Source: Campylobacterota bacterium
GTDB lineage: Bacteria > Campylobacterota > Campylobacteria > Campylobacterales > Nitratiruptoraceae
Length of the DNA: 45,720 bases
NCBI GenBank assembly: GCA_013153715.1
Contig: JAADDW010000002.1
Location: 1 to 45,720 of the forward strand
Reading direction: 5' to 3'
The notes below the pieces were generated by a model. The model saw nothing but the letters and a program-made list of their open reading frames with translations. It did no database searches and had not been told where the DNA came from. Positions 34,856-44,642 of the stretch are shown here, one piece after another. The translations under genes were made by a program, and so were the position numbers. How positions within the stretch are numbered: the stretch's first letter is position 1; every line of letters begins with the position of its first letter.

Positions 34856-35687
34856 CTTGAATTTTCTTTATTTTATCTATAACTTTTTGGATTATCCAGT
34901 CTGGAGTGGAGGCTCCCGCACTAATACCGCAGAGTTTTTTGCCCCGGAACCACTCTCTCTGGAGCTCCCTCTCATCTTCGATGAGGTAGCTGTCCGGACA
35001 GTTCTCCTTGCAGATGTTGTAGAGCTGTTTGGTATTGGAGGAGTTTTTCCCTCCGATGACGATCATAATATCGGCCTCTCTGCTCAACTCCCGAGCCGCA
35101 TCTTGGTTTTCAAAGGTGGCGTTGCAGATGGTGTTGAAGACCCGAACCTCCTTTTTATGCTCCATGAGGAAGTTGACAATCTTCTTGTACTCCTCAAACT
35201 TCCTTGTCGTCTGGGCCACAGTCGCCACCCTCTCCTTGATCCTGTGGATCTGGGGCTTCAACTCCTCCAGCCCCAGGACGACGAAGGGCTCCTCCCGGGC
35301 GTAGCTCATGACCCCTTTGATCTCTGGGTGTCTCCTATCTCCGAAGATGACAATGGTGTACCCCTCTCTGCTCATCTTCTCCACAATCTCCTGGGGCTTG
35401 GTCACAAAGGGGCAGGTGGCATCTATGACCTCTACCTCCCTCTCCCGCAGTTTCTCCAGCTGATCCTTGGGGATCCCATGGGTTCTGATGACCACCTTCT
35501 GGCCCGAACCGACCTCTCCAATATCCTCAACCAGTCCCACATTGAACCGCTCTTGGAGGCGCTCTATCTCCTTCTTATTATGGATCAGGGGACCGAAGGT
35601 GACACTATCGGGGTTCTCCTCGGCTATCTTGATGGCCCGCTTCACTCCGAAGCAGAAGCCGTAACTCTTGGCAAGCTTAATCTCCAA
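34851..35687 (-). CDS. ispH: 4-hydroxy-3-methylbut-2-enyl diphosphate reductase
   Basis: 278 residues. The three iron-sulfur Cys are C12 (GFCFGV), C92 (DATCPFV) and C188 (NTICNAT). Conserved substrate residues are H36 (LIHN), H70 (RTHG), H120 and E122 (RRHPEIKG), and later the [11 protein letters not shown] and [10 protein letters not shown] motifs. It makes IPP and DMAPP, the last step of the non-mevalonate isoprenoid pathway. It overlaps the aroA end by 11 bases. Confidence 0.97.
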   Translation of the reverse strand: MEIKLAKSYGFCFGVKRAIKIAEENPDSVTFGPLIHNKKEIERLQERFNVGLVEDIGEVGSGQKVVIRTHGIPKDQLEKLREREVEVIDATCPFVTKPQEIVEKMSREGYTIVIFGDRRHPEIKGVMSYAREEPFVVLGLEELKPQIHRIKERVATVAQTTRKFEEYKKIVNFLMEHKKEVRVFNTICNATFENQDAARELSREADIMIVIGGKNSSNTKQLYNICKENCPDSYLIEDERELQREWFRGKKLCGISAGASTPDWIIQKVIDKIKKIQV

Positions 35688-36981
35688 TGTGAACCTCGCT
35701 CATCTGACTCAGCAGTTCGAGAAAGTTGGGGAAGGAGGTGGCTATGCAGTCGGTATCCTCCACCTCCATACCGTTGAGGAGTCCCCCGATGAGGAAGGCC
35801 ATAGCTATTCTGTGATCTCCGAAGCTATCGACTACCCCCCTCTTCAGAGTCCCCCCCTTGATGGAGTACCCATCTTCAAACTCTTCAACCTCCACTCCAC
35901 ACCTCCTCAGATTCTCAACAACCGTCCTGATCCTGTCGCTCTCCTTCACCCTCAGCTCCTGGGCATGGGAGACCCTGCTCTCCCCCTCTGCTACAGCCAT
36001 GGCTATGGCGAGGGCCGGAAGCTCATCGATGAGCCAGGAGATCCTCTCCTCCACGGAGACGGCGTGGAGGGGGGCGTGCCGAACCACAATGTCGCCGATA
36101 GGCTCATAGAGGTTCTCCCTCTCAATGAACTCCACCTGGGCCCCCATTCTCTGGAGGACCCTGTAGGCTTCGATCCGGGTCGGATTGAGGGTGAGATTCT
36201 TGAGGGTAACCTGACTCCCTGGAACGATGGCGGCGGCGACGGCGAAGAAGAAGGCGCTGGAAGGGTCTGCAGGGATCGTGATCGTCAGGGGATCGAGGGG
36301 AGCTGTAAGGGGGCGGATATGGACCCGATACCCCCCTCCCTCCTCCAATTTTGCAGAGAGAGGGGCCCCCATCCCCTGGAGCATCCGCTCCGTATGGTCC
36401 CGGCTCAGTTCGGGTTCCCAGTAGGAGCTCTCCCCCTTCCCTCTCAGAGCGGCGAGGATGAGGGCGCTCTTCACCTGGGCCGAAGCTATGGGACTCCTGT
36501 AGTTAAAGGGTTCCAACCCATCTCTCCCCCTAATTGCCAGGGGGGCCTTCTCCCCCCCCTCTCTCCCATCGATTTGGGCCCCGATCATACGGAGGGGAGT
36601 GACGACCCGCCCCATCGGTCTATTCCTGAGGTAGCGGTCTCCCGTGAGGACAAAGAAGCCGTCAAGGGTGGAGAGGAAGCCGGAGAAGAGCCGCATACCG
36701 GTCCCGCTGTTTCCACAGTCGAGGATGTCGTCGGGCTCTCCCACCCTCTCTGGAGGGGTAATGGTGATGACCCCTTCCCGATCCTCTATGGATGCCCCCA
36801 ATTTTCCGACAATGGTCAAGGTGTTGAGGGTATCTTCTCCCCGGAGAAAGTTGGTTATACGGGAGGGGCGGTCACTGAGGAGGGAGAAGATGGCCGCCCT
36901 GTGGGAGATAGATTTATCCGGAGCGATCTGGTCGATTGTGAGGTCGAAGGGTCTGGCCGGCTCGACTCTGACTCTGCTCAT
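35677..36981 (-). CDS. aroA: 3-phosphoshikimate 1-carboxyvinyltransferase (EPSP synthase)
   Basis: 434 residues. Key motifs are [14 protein letters not shown] near the N-terminus, [28 protein letters not shown], the catalytic-side [15 protein letters not shown], and VKESDRIR. It joins PEP to shikimate 3-phosphate in aromatic amino acid synthesis. The start overlaps the pheT stop (ATGA), and ispH begins inside its end, so pheS-pheT-aroA-ispH are coupled. Confidence 0.97.
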   Translation of the reverse strand: MSRVRVEPARPFDLTIDQIAPDKSISHRAAIFSLLSDRPSRITNFLRGEDTLNTLTIVGKLGASIEDREGVITITPPERVGEPDDILDCGNSGTGMRLFSGFLSTLDGFFVLTGDRYLRNRPMGRVVTPLRMIGAQIDGREGGEKAPLAIRGRDGLEPFNYRSPIASAQVKSALILAALRGKGESSYWEPELSRDHTERMLQGMGAPLSAKLEEGGGYRVHIRPLTAPLDPLTITIPADPSSAFFFAVAAAIVPGSQVTLKNLTLNPTRIEAYRVLQRMGAQVEFIERENLYEPIGDIVVRHAPLHAVSVEERISWLIDELPALAIAMAVAEGESRVSHAQELRVKESDRIRTVVENLRRCGVEVEEFEDGYSIKGGTLKRGVVDSFGDHRIAMAFLIGGLLNGMEVEDTDCIATSFPNFLELLSQMSEVHIGD

Positions 36982-39308
36982 CTCAACTCCGCTCCGACCC
37001 GTTCCTTGGCCCGCTCCAGGATACCCTCCATAATGGTCCCGATCTCCTCTTCGGTCAAGGTCTTCTTGTCAGACTGGATCGCAAATCGGATAGTGATGCT
37101 CTTCTTCCCTCCCAACTGCTCATCCTCATAGAGATCGATAGGGTAGAACCGCCGCACCTCCTCGGGAAGGTCGCCCAGGGCCTCCCGTATCTCCTGGAAG
37201 GAGATCTCCCTGTCCACAAGGAGACTGAGGTCTCTGAAGGAGAGCTGATAGATGGAGAAGGGTTTGGCCTTGGGATAGTCAATATCGATCTTCTCCAGCT
37301 CCACTTCGGCCAGGTAGGTAGGGGGAAGCTCCAACTCCTCCTGGAGGGGAAGGGTCAATTTGTAGATCCAACCGATCCTCTCTCCTCCCCGGACCATCTC
37401 CCCCCGCTGGTAGGGGTGCATCAATCCATTGGGAGGCTCCTCAACCGATTTGAGGGTGAAATCTCCTAAGATGGAGGCCATATCCTTGAAGATGTCGTTA
37501 AATTCGACACTCTGGGGCTTTCCCTGGTTGAAGACCCCTTCAGGCTCCCTCTCGCCACTGAAGACAAAGGCGACCATCTCCCGCTCCCGTCGCTCCCTGT
37601 CGAAGACCTTCCCCACCTCGAAGAGCTTCACCCGCCGCCTCCCGTTTTTGATGTTGGTGACCACCTGATCTAGGAGATTGGGGACCAGGGAGGTCCTCAA
37701 TGTATCGAGTTCGCTGGTAATGGGGTTGACGAGGTCCAACTCCTCGGCAACCCGAGGGAGTCCGTACCGCTCCAGCTTCTTACTGCTGGAGAAGATGAAG
37801 CTCACCGTCTCGAAGTAGCCGGAGCCGACGGCCAACTCCCTAATCAGCCTCCGTTTACCAAAGGCTTCGGAGTCCCGATTGAGTCTGTTCTTCTCAAAGA
37901 AACAGAGGGGCTTGGAGGCGATATTGTCTATGCCGTAGAGCCGTACAATCTCCTCGGCCACATCTTGGAGGTTGTCGATGTCATGTCTGAAGACGGGAAC
38001 CTTGACCACCATAGAGTCTTCGGTCACACTGAGGATCTCAAACTCTAGAGATTTGAGAATATCGACAATGGTGCTCCTCTCGATGGTCTGACCGATAAGG
38101 GTGTCCAGCTCGTCGAAGTCGATCTTGATGGCCTTCTGCTCTATCTCTTTGACCACCTCATGGGTTCCGGCATAGACCATGAACTCCGTGTAGTACCGTC
38201 TCAAAAGGTATTTGAAGTAGCGGAGGGCTATCTCCAATCTCGGCTCGCTCCCCCTACTGCTCCTGTAGAACTCCCAGTCGGTCTCTATCTTCTTCTCGTA
38301 GATCTGCTTCGCTATCTTTTCGGGCTCGATATAACTGGCTTCGATAATGAACCGCTCCTCCTCCCTGTCGGGTTTGGATTGGTCATACTGGATTACCCCT
38401 ATGATGGACCCCTTATCCCGTCCATAGACGGCATCAAAGGAGTTCTCGTCCTTCTTGACCACTATTGCCGGGGTCTCGGAATCGAAGAAGTGGTAGCCAT
38501 AGACCCGGGTAATGACCCCTGTCGAGTGGGTGATGTAGTAGCCAAACTCATCGGCTCTGTTGTCAAACTGCTCCCCTACCAGGGCCAGGCGGAACCTGAT
38601 GAGGAAGGGGTTTGTGAAATTCTTGGCCGAAAAGGCCTTGTAGATCAGATTGGCCTCCACATCTCTCGCCACCTTCAAATTGAGGAGCCGCCCAATTCCT
38701 ATCTGGAGGGCGTTGCTCTCCTCCAGATCGACACTCTTGATCTTCCGCTTCAGAACACCGGCCAGCTCCCGGGCAATCCCGAGGACGCTGAGGCAGTCCC
38801 CTCTATTGGGAGTCAGCTCTATATCGATCACCTCATCCCGAAAGATGGGGAGCTCATTGAGCTCCTTCCCCACCTCGATCTCCCCGATGGACTCATCGAG
38901 GAGCATAATCCCATCCTCTATCTTCGGGAGCCCCAACTCCGTTGCGGAGCAGAGCATACCGTAGCTCTCAACCCCCCGAATAGTTGTAGGCTCTATCTCC
39001 ATGCCGTTGGGGAGTTTCGTCCCAACGGTAGCCACAGCCACATAGCGGGCATACTTGGCGTTCCGGGCTCCACAGACGATCTGGAGCCTCTTCCCCTCCC
39101 CAATCTCCACTTCACAGACCGTCAATCTGTCGGCGTCCGGATGTTTCTGGCACGAAATAACCCTACCGACAACGACTCCACCGGGGAGGGCGAGACGGTA
39201 GAGCTGGGCCACCTCCAGACCGATCCTGTTGAGGGTAGCTATGAGGCTCTTTGTCGATATATCCCGAATATCGATCCACTCCTGTAACCAACTGCGTGTC
39301 ACTATCAT
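36978..39308 (-). CDS. pheT: Phenylalanyl-tRNA synthetase beta subunit
   Basis: 776 residues, full length. The N-terminal tRNA-binding domain (about 40-150) includes [20 protein letters not shown]. The B3/B4 editing region and B5 domain follow ([13 protein letters not shown]...). The catalytic-like core has [19 protein letters not shown], and the last 90 residues form the anticodon-binding FDX-ACB domain ([18 protein letters not shown]). It forms the alpha2-beta2 enzyme with PheS. It overlaps both pheS and aroA by 4 bases. Confidence 0.97.
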   Translation of the reverse strand: MIVTRSWLQEWIDIRDISTKSLIATLNRIGLEVAQLYRLALPGGVVVGRVISCQKHPDADRLTVCEVEIGEGKRLQIVCGARNAKYARYVAVATVGTKLPNGMEIEPTTIRGVESYGMLCSATELGLPKIEDGIMLLDESIGEIEVGKELNELPIFRDEVIDIELTPNRGDCLSVLGIARELAGVLKRKIKSVDLEESNALQIGIGRLLNLKVARDVEANLIYKAFSAKNFTNPFLIRFRLALVGEQFDNRADEFGYYITHSTGVITRVYGYHFFDSETPAIVVKKDENSFDAVYGRDKGSIIGVIQYDQSKPDREEERFIIEASYIEPEKIAKQIYEKKIETDWEFYRSSRGSEPRLEIALRYFKYLLRRYYTEFMVYAGTHEVVKEIEQKAIKIDFDELDTLIGQTIERSTIVDILKSLEFEILSVTEDSMVVKVPVFRHDIDNLQDVAEEIVRLYGIDNIASKPLCFFEKNRLNRDSEAFGKRRLIRELAVGSGYFETVSFIFSSSKKLERYGLPRVAEELDLVNPITSELDTLRTSLVPNLLDQVVTNIKNGRRRVKLFEVGKVFDRERREREMVAFVFSGEREPEGVFNQGKPQSVEFNDIFKDMASILGDFTLKSVEEPPNGLMHPYQRGEMVRGGERIGWIYKLTLPLQEELELPPTYLAEVELEKIDIDYPKAKPFSIYQLSFRDLSLLVDREISFQEIREALGDLPEEVRRFYPIDLYEDEQLGGKKSITIRFAIQSDKKTLTEEEIGTIMEGILERAKERVGAELR

Positions 39309-40297
39309 CTAAACTGCTCCAATAGTCGTAAATCACCTTCAAAGAGGATACGGAGATCCGGAATGCGATAATTGAGCATTGCGAACCGTTCGACCCCTAG
39401 ACCAAAAGCAAATCCACTTACATTCTCATATCCGACCGCCTTGAAGACATTGGGATCGACCATACCGCATCCGAGGACCTCAAGCCAACCTGTCTGGGAA
39501 CAGACCCGACACCCCCTCCCTTCACAGAAGATACAGCTAATATCCACCTCTGCACTGGGTTCTGTGAAGGGAAAGAAGCTGGGACGGAAGCGGACAGCCA
39601 CATCTCCAAACATATATTTGAGAAAATCTTCAAGAATATATTTGAGATTGGAGAAATCCACCTCCCCCTTCTCGTCAACCATCAGCCCCTCCACCTGGTG
39701 GAACATGGGGGTATGGGTGAGATCGTAATCCCGCCGGAAGACCGGCCCCGGACTGATCATTCTGATAGGGGGGGTCTGCTTCTCCATGGTTCTAATCTGG
39801 ACAGGGGATGTGTGGGTCCGGAGGAGCTTCCCATCTCTGAAGTAGAAGGTATCCTGCATATCCCGGGCAGGATGGTGTTTGGGAAGGTTGAGGGCCTCGA
39901 AGTTGTAAAAATCCTCCTCGACCAGCGGTCCGCTCTCGATGGCGTAGTTGAGGGCGAGGAAGTACTCTATAATCCGATCCAGAGTGTAGGTGACTGGATG
40001 GAGAGCCCCCTTGAACTCTTTGGGATCGTAGAGGGAGGGATCCAACCGCTCCTGGGCCATCTTCCGTTGAATCTCCTGGGCCAGGAGGAGATCTTTCCTC
40101 CGCTGAATGAGCTCATAGAGTCTGTTCTTCGCACTGTTCAACTCCTTGGCAACCCCTGGTTTCTCCTCATCGGGGAGCTCCTTGAGCCGCTGGAACTCCT
40201 GGGCAAAATACCCCTTCTTACCAAACAGCTCTATACGGATCTGCTCCAGCTCCTCCAAATCTCTACTATGCTCGATTTTTTCGATCCACTGTTCCAA
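39305..40297 (-). CDS. pheS: Phenylalanyl-tRNA synthetase alpha subunit
   Basis: 330 residues. A helical N-terminal arm (1-90) is followed by the class II catalytic core, with [42 protein letters not shown] and the C-terminal [11 protein letters not shown]. It contains a [17 protein letters not shown] stretch with four Cys that fits a small zinc-like insertion seen in part of the family. It charges tRNA-Phe together with PheT. It is the first gene of the operon. Confidence 0.97.
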   Translation of the reverse strand: MEQWIEKIEHSRDLEELEQIRIELFGKKGYFAQEFQRLKELPDEEKPGVAKELNSAKNRLYELIQRRKDLLLAQEIQRKMAQERLDPSLYDPKEFKGALHPVTYTLDRIIEYFLALNYAIESGPLVEEDFYNFEALNLPKHHPARDMQDTFYFRDGKLLRTHTSPVQIRTMEKQTPPIRMISPGPVFRRDYDLTHTPMFHQVEGLMVDEKGEVDFSNLKYILEDFLKYMFGDVAVRFRPSFFPFTEPSAEVDISCIFCEGRGCRVCSQTGWLEVLGCGMVDPNVFKAVGYENVSGFAFGLGVERFAMLNYRIPDLRILFEGDLRLLEQFR

Positions 40298-40326
40298 GTA
40301 GCACCTCTATGGGAAGAATTTTGATG

Positions 40327-40332
40327 TATAAT
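40327..40332 (+). promoter_or_regulatory. -10 element in the pheS / HIT divergent gap
   Basis: TATAAT lies 57 bases before the HIT start in the AT-rich divergent gap. The overlapping minus-strand sequence (TATTAT / TATACA) could serve pheS. No -35 is clear. Confidence 0.4.
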
Positions 40333-40389
40333 AATATACCAATCATTACAAAAAGATAAGCTGAAAGAACGGTTATGAAAGGAGTTTCT

Positions 40390-40749
40390 ATGTGTGTATT
40401 CTGCCAGATCGTCAGAGGTGAGCTCCCCTCCAATAAGGTCCTGGAGAACGATGAGTTCCTGGCCTTCCACGACATCAGCCCCAAAGCTCCTATCCATATC
40501 TTGATCATCCCCAAACAGCATATCGAAAATTTCCAGAGCTGTCCCGCCGATCTGATGGGGAGGATGACCCCCTTTATCCAGGAGGTGGCCAAACTCCTAG
40601 AACTCGATCAGACGGGCTACCGACTCATTACCAACAATGGAAAGGATGGGGGTCAAGAGATTATGCATCTCCACTTCCATATGTTGGGAGGAGCCAAACT
40701 GACATGGCCCTATCAAGCCATCAAAGAGGAGGCCCAGAAGAATATCTAA
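40390..40749 (+). CDS. HIT family nucleotide hydrolase (HinT-like)
   Basis: 119 residues from the ATG at 40390, which has AAAGGAG five bases in front. An ATG at 40375 would add five residues and lacks a site. The protein starts [14 protein letters not shown] with the two zinc Cys typical of HinT and has [15 protein letters not shown] and the histidine triad MHLHFHML. It hydrolyses AMP-linked small molecules in the cytosol. It converges on argH with a 3-base overlap at the stop codons. Confidence 0.94.
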   Translation: MCVFCQIVRGELPSNKVLENDEFLAFHDISPKAPIHILIIPKQHIENFQSCPADLMGRMTPFIQEVAKLLELDQTGYRLITNNGKDGGQEIMHLHFHMLGGAKLTWPYQAIKEEAQKNI

Positions 40750-42137
40750 AACTCCTCCTGGAGCTCCCGGAGCCACTTCTGGAGCTTCTCTATCTGCCGC
40801 TCCACCTCCTCCTGAGCCGTCCCTCCAGATGAGTTTCGGGTGTTCATGGAGTGGCGGAGATCCAGATACTCCTCGACATCGGGACCGATCCGCCCATCGA
40901 CCTCCCGGAGCTCCTCATAACGGAGCTCGCTTAAATCCCTCCCCAACTCCTCGGCCAGGGCTACCGCTCTTCCCGTAATAAAATGGGCCTCCCGGAAGGG
41001 GACCCCCCGCTCCACCAGATAGTCCGCCAGGTCGGTGGCTGTCAGATGGCCCACTCTGGTCGCCCTCTCCATGGCCTCCCGATCGATCTCCATGGTCTGG
41101 AGAACCTTAGTGAGAATTTTGAGACTCAGCTCCCCATTCCGCACGCTGTCGAAGACCCCCTCCTTGTCCTCCTGCATATCTTTATTGTAGGCCAAGGGGA
41201 GCCCCTTCATCACCGTCAGGAGGGCCATAAGGTTTCCGTAGGCCCGCCCCGTCTTCCCCCTCAGGAGCTCTGGAACATCGGGGTTCTTCTTCTGGGGCAT
41301 AATGGAGCTCCCCGTCGCATACTGGTCGCTCATCTTGATAAAACCGAACTCATAACTGCTCCAGAGAATGAGCTCTTCGGAGAGTCGGGAGATATGCATC
41401 ATCATGGTAGCGATATTGAAGAGGATCTCCAAGGCGAAATCCCGATCGCTGACGCTGTCCAAACAGTTGAGGGTAGGCCCCCGAAACCCCAGCTCTCTAG
41501 CGGTCTCCTCCCGATCGATGGGGTGGGGAGTACCGGCCAGGGCGGCACACCCCAAAGGAGAGTAGTTGTGGCGCTCATAGGAGCTGACAAACCGCTCCAC
41601 ATCTCTCTTGAACATAGCCCCATAGGCCACGAGGTGGTAACCGAGGGAGATAGGTTGGGCGTGTTGGAGATGGGTCATACCTGGCAGGAGGGTCTCCGTG
41701 TGGTCCCGGGCAAGGGTGAGAAGGGTGTCGATGAGCTCTTTGAGGAGGGAGACCATTCTCCTATTGCTCTCCTGGACATAGAGGCGGAAATCGAGGGCCA
41801 CCTGGTCGTTGCGGCTCCGGGCTGTGTGAAGCTTCTTCCCCGCATCCCCAATAAGTTGGGTGAGCCTCTTCTCAATGGCCATGTGAATATCCTCATCGGC
41901 TATATCCCAGACAAACTCCCCCCGTTCGATCTCTCCCCGAATCTGCTGGAGCCCTCCGACAATGGCCTCCACCTCTTCGGGATCAAGTATCCCCTGCTTC
42001 CCCAACATTTTGGCGTGGGCTATGGAACCTGCAATATCTTGGAGATAGAGTTCCTTGTCGAAGGGTAGTGAGGCGTTGAACTCATCGAGGAGTGAACTCG
42101 CCTCTTGGGTGAAGCGACCGGACCACATTTTAGCCAT
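40746..42137 (-). CDS. argH: Argininosuccinate lyase
   Basis: 463 residues from the ATG at 42137 ([11 protein letters not shown]), which has GGAGG upstream. An open frame reaches 42356 but adds 73 residues of non-family sequence. Motifs are GRF at the N-terminus, [15 protein letters not shown] with the catalytic-site residues, [10 protein letters not shown] and the fumarase-family signature [12 protein letters not shown]. It splits argininosuccinate to arginine and fumarate in the cytosol. It is transcribed alone and marks the left border of the accessory stretch. Confidence 0.97.
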   Translation of the reverse strand: MAKMWSGRFTQEASSLLDEFNASLPFDKELYLQDIAGSIAHAKMLGKQGILDPEEVEAIVGGLQQIRGEIERGEFVWDIADEDIHMAIEKRLTQLIGDAGKKLHTARSRNDQVALDFRLYVQESNRRMVSLLKELIDTLLTLARDHTETLLPGMTHLQHAQPISLGYHLVAYGAMFKRDVERFVSSYERHNYSPLGCAALAGTPHPIDREETARELGFRGPTLNCLDSVSDRDFALEILFNIATMMMHISRLSEELILWSSYEFGFIKMSDQYATGSSIMPQKKNPDVPELLRGKTGRAYGNLMALLTVMKGLPLAYNKDMQEDKEGVFDSVRNGELSLKILTKVLQTMEIDREAMERATRVGHLTATDLADYLVERGVPFREAHFITGRAVALAEELGRDLSELRYEELREVDGRIGPDVEEYLDLRHSMNTRNSSGGTAQEEVERQIEKLQKWLRELQEEF

Positions 42138-42264
42138 GACGACCCTCCTTTTTTCCATGAAATTGTAGCGAAAAAAAGGGAATTGTGGGATTCTCTCCAA
42201 AGTCGTCAAAAGGTGTCTCGCAAATCTCCTACCATAACAATAACCAAACTGAAAAGGAGAAGAA

Positions 42265-42399
42265 ATGCGGCACTTTTTGACACTCCTCTCTTCAATAATA
42301 TTCTGTGATCCACTCCCCTGCCCCCCTCCTCGGAGAAGGGGTAGGGAGAGGTCCAACTATTCGAAGGGTTCAAAAAAGAGAGAGAAAAGGAGGAAATGA
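42265..42399 (+). CDS. Small ORF with strong ribosome site, leader or gene relic
   Basis: 44 codons starting ATG at 42265 after AAAAGGAGAAGAA. The product begins [14 protein letters not shown], which resembles the start of a signal or lipoprotein sequence, then becomes Pro- and Arg-rich through a palindrome (42312-42352) and ends in basic residues. The stop is 3 bases before the YkgJ start. It could be a translated leader, or a gene start disrupted by the palindrome. The start lies upstream of the predicted promoter -35, so it would need a different transcript. Coding is uncertain. Confidence 0.3.
   Translation: MRHFLTLLSSIIFCDPLPCPPPRRRGRERSNYSKGSKKREKRRK
42277..42304 (+). promoter_or_regulatory. 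Promoter of the accessory cassette
   Basis: TTGACA (42277-42282) and TATTCT (42299-42304) are spaced 16 bases, a good sigma-70 promoter about 100 bases before the YkgJ gene. The expected transcript start falls at the beginning of the palindrome at 42312. Confidence 0.5.
42312..42352. repeat. Imperfect palindrome in the cassette leader
   Basis: The left arm ACTCCCCTGCCCC and right arm GGGGTAGGGAGAGGT are nearly complementary and enclose CCTCCTCGGAGAA. The composition resembles dispersed intergenic palindromes and the smaller hairpin at 8861-8878. It would form at the very 5' end of the cassette mRNA. Confidence 0.4.
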
Positions 42400-42402
42400 G
42401 CT

Positions 42403-42723
42403 ATGGAGAGACTCCCCGCCATCCCTTTTCCCTGTACGAGATGCGGACTCTGTTGCCGCCAAGCAGGAACAGTCAAAGAGCTCTCAGAGTTGGATCGGGG
42501 AGATGGAATATGTAGATACCTCAATCTTGAGGAGAACATCTGTACAATCTATGGAGAGAGGCCTGAGATATGCACCATCGGGAAAAGTTATGAGAAGAGG
42601 TTCTCCCATATCTGGAGTTGGGGAGAGTTCCTCTTTCTCAACCTCTTCCACTGTGTAGAGCTCCAGAGGAAGAGTGATAAAAAGTCAGAATATGTCCTAG
42701 AGAAATCCTACAATTACTTATAG
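42403..42723 (+). CDS. YkgJ family cysteine-cluster protein
   Basis: 106 residues. The family pattern is clear: FPCTRCGLCCR with C11, C14, C17 and C18, then DGICRYLNLEENICTIYGERPEIC with C37, C47 and C57, and another Cys near FHCVEL. Such clusters are predicted to bind zinc or an iron-sulfur centre; no enzymatic role is proven. The ATG at 42403 has AGGAGG ten bases upstream. It is the first clear gene of a purine-rich cassette and is followed after 24 bases by the hydrophobic-core protein. It could be a redox or metal-dependent accessory to that pair. Confidence 0.85.
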   Translation: MERLPAIPFPCTRCGLCCRQAGTVKELSELDRGDGICRYLNLEENICTIYGERPEICTIGKSYEKRFSHIWSWGEFLFLNLFHCVELQRKSDKKSEYVLEKSYNYL

Positions 42724-42747
42724 AAAAATGAGAAGAAAGGAGTCACC

Positions 42748-43713
42748 ATGCCTCTACCCTTTATTATAGCTGGAGGAGCAGTTGCGGCGGCGATCTACGG
42801 AATAGGAAAGGGGGTGGATGCAATAGAGAAGAACGAGGAGGCAGAGAGGATATGTAAAAGGGCTAAAGAACATTTTGAAGAGAAGCAGAGCGAACTGGAG
42901 ATGGAGAGGAGGTATCTCAACAGAAAGCTAGAGGAGTTTGGTCGATATAAGTTGGATATTTTTACCTCCGATTTCAAGGAGTTTATAGAACTCGTGCGAA
43001 AGTGTAAAGAGGCGAAGAGCTCGCTGATCCACAGAGAGTGGGAGATAGAGGGGAGAAGGAAGGGAGAGTACTCTTCATTCATTAGTGAGCTGGAGAGAGA
43101 TGTGGAGCTCTCGTTGGAGATAGAGGAGGGTCTCGTATCGGGTATAACAACAGGTGCACTGACGGCCTTCGGTGTCTATGGGAGTGTGGGTCTCTTTGCA
43201 TCGGCATCGACAGGAACAGCTATCGCCTCATTGAGCGGAGCCGCCGCCACCAATGCGACCCTAGCATGGTTGGGAGGAGGTAGTCTAGCTACAGGGGGGT
43301 TCGGTATGGCTGGTGGAATGGCCGTCCTTGGAGGTCTGGTAGCGGGTCCAGCCATTCTCATTACAGGACTTTTGATGGATTCCCAAGCTGAAAAGAACTT
43401 GACAGCGGCCTATGAGCTTGAAGCGGAAGTAGAGGAGAAGATAGAGATGATGGAAGAGGCTATAACTGAGATGGAGCTGATAGAAGAGGGGGTCGATGAA
43501 CTCCGGTATGCCATTGATGAGATACGGGAGAATTTCTCACACCTTCTGGAGAAGGTAACCACCCACTCTCTCTCCCCTTGCCGTAATCCCCAAATGGGCC
43601 AACTCCTGGCCCTCGCCAAAGGGTTGAAAGAGGCCCTCTCCATCTCCATCATCGATGAGGATGGTCAGCGGAACCTTTTCATAAAAGAAGAGATAGAAAG
43701 GATCACCCTATGA
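42748..43713 (+). CDS. Coiled-coil protein with Gly/Ala-rich hydrophobic core
   Basis: 321 residues, function unknown. A short N-terminal hydrophobic helix (MPLPFIIAGGAVAAAIYGIG) is followed by a long charged coiled coil (about 28-125). A Gly/Ala/Ser-rich hydrophobic block lies at 129-211 (including TGTAIASLSGAAATNATLAW and GGMAVLGGLVAGPAILITGL), then a second coiled coil (about 212-265) and a short tail. I have the impression this core is widespread in unrelated bacteria, which would point to horizontal spread. Two helical arms flanking a membrane-inserting hairpin is the layout of alpha-helical pore-forming toxins, so a membrane-active effector is one hypothesis. AAAGGAG lies five bases before the ATG. 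The stop overlaps the next gene (ATGA). Confidence 0.75.
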   Translation: MPLPFIIAGGAVAAAIYGIGKGVDAIEKNEEAERICKRAKEHFEEKQSELEMERRYLNRKLEEFGRYKLDIFTSDFKEFIELVRKCKEAKSSLIHREWEIEGRRKGEYSSFISELERDVELSLEIEEGLVSGITTGALTAFGVYGSVGLFASASTGTAIASLSGAAATNATLAWLGGGSLATGGFGMAGGMAVLGGLVAGPAILITGLLMDSQAEKNLTAAYELEAEVEEKIEMMEEAITEMELIEEGVDELRYAIDEIRENFSHLLEKVTTHSLSPCRNPQMGQLLALAKGLKEALSISIIDEDGQRNLFIKEEIERITL

Positions 43714-44138
43714 AAAAAGTTCCTATGAAAACTTCTCCATCTTCCATCTCTTCCCCTGTGAAAGGGGAAGGTGCATCTCTGGCAGTTGTAGAAGTGATCA
43801 CCACTCTCTTCGATATGATAAAAGAGAACCATCGGGTCAGTGAGGAGGAGAGGACGAAGCGGAAGGAGATTAAGAAGAGGGCAGAGGTGGCCATTGAAGA
43901 GATACGGTCTCGGAGAGAGACCATGGAGAGCTATTTTACGAAAGCCTTTAGCGAGAGAAGGGTTATCTTTGAACGCTACTTCCAACTCCTCGACGAAGGG
44001 TTGGCTCAGGATAATCTTCAACTCATCGAAATGAGCCTCTCCGCTATCCTCGACCTCGCCAAAAACTCCCCCCTCAAGGAGATTCAGAGAGTCCAGAGGG
44101 ATTTCTACGATCCCAATGTTCGGGTTATTGAGTTGTGA
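43710..44138 (+). CDS. Short helical partner of the hydrophobic-core protein
   Basis: 142 residues, function unknown. After a polar N-terminus comes LAVVEVITTLFDMI, then a long charged coiled coil (about 40-85, EEERTKRKEIKKRAEVAIEE) and a helical C-terminal domain with FSERRVIFERYFQLLDEGL and SAILDLAKNSPLKEI. It has no signal peptide or membrane segment. The ATG overlaps the stop of the previous gene by 4 bases, so the two products are made together and probably bind each other. An immunity or regulatory role is possible but not shown. Confidence 0.7.
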   Translation: MKKVPMKTSPSSISSPVKGEGASLAVVEVITTLFDMIKENHRVSEEERTKRKEIKKRAEVAIEEIRSRRETMESYFTKAFSERRVIFERYFQLLDEGLAQDNLQLIEMSLSAILDLAKNSPLKEIQRVQRDFYDPNVRVIEL

Positions 44139-44216
44139 GACTCCGTTTCACCTGGAGAGAAGATGTCAGAGGAACCTTGTAAAAAGAGATAAGAAGAAGA
44201 ATATAAAGGAGAAAAA

Positions 44217-44459
44217 ATGGGAAACAAACTAGAGAAAAAGAGAAGAGACCTCTCCAATGGAGTAAGGGATAAAGAATTGAAAAGAGAGGAGAGACAGAGA
44301 GCAGGCGTAGGGACAATATTAGATCGGAAAGGAGGTGGAGGAAGGGCAGAAGAGGGAGGGGAGTACCCACCCCTTCCTCTTCTACTTGTTGGTACTGGCT
44401 TCTGTATACTGGCTTCTATATTTTCTAAAAACCAGCCACGGGATCACAGTAGAGCTTGA
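44217..44459 (+). CDS. Small membrane ORF, possibly frameshifted
   Basis: 80 residues. The ATG has AAAGGAG five bases upstream. The first 45 residues are strongly basic and polar (NKLEKKRRDLSNGVRDKE), followed by PLPLLLVGTGFCILASIF, a possible membrane helix, and a short end. In another frame, from 44335 to 44541, the same DNA codes a longer helix (HPFLFYLLVLASVYWLLYFL) and a hydrophilic tail. A single frameshift near the G-rich run at 44330-44345 would join the good start to this better C-terminus. It may be a broken gene; no function is assigned. Confidence 0.4.
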   Translation: MGNKLEKKRRDLSNGVRDKELKREERQRAGVGTILDRKGGGGRAEEGGEYPPLPLLLVGTGFCILASIFSKNQPRDHSRA

Positions 44460-44642
44460 GGAGAGGAGCAAACCAGAAACTTCTTGCAGGATATACAGAT
44501 TTCTCTCCTCCAAGCCACTCCTGCCTAGGTTAGAGGAATAGGGGTAAATTAAGAAAATGGTAGTCCTTATATCTCCCCTTCTCGTAAACTTTTACCTCCT
44601 AAAATTTTCTAAGCCCTTGGCAGGAGGAACCTGCAGAGACCC

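Noticed and set aside
42138-42356. N-terminal extension of argH
   Set aside because: It adds 73 residues unlike the family; MAKMWSGRF with GGAGG upstream is the normal start.
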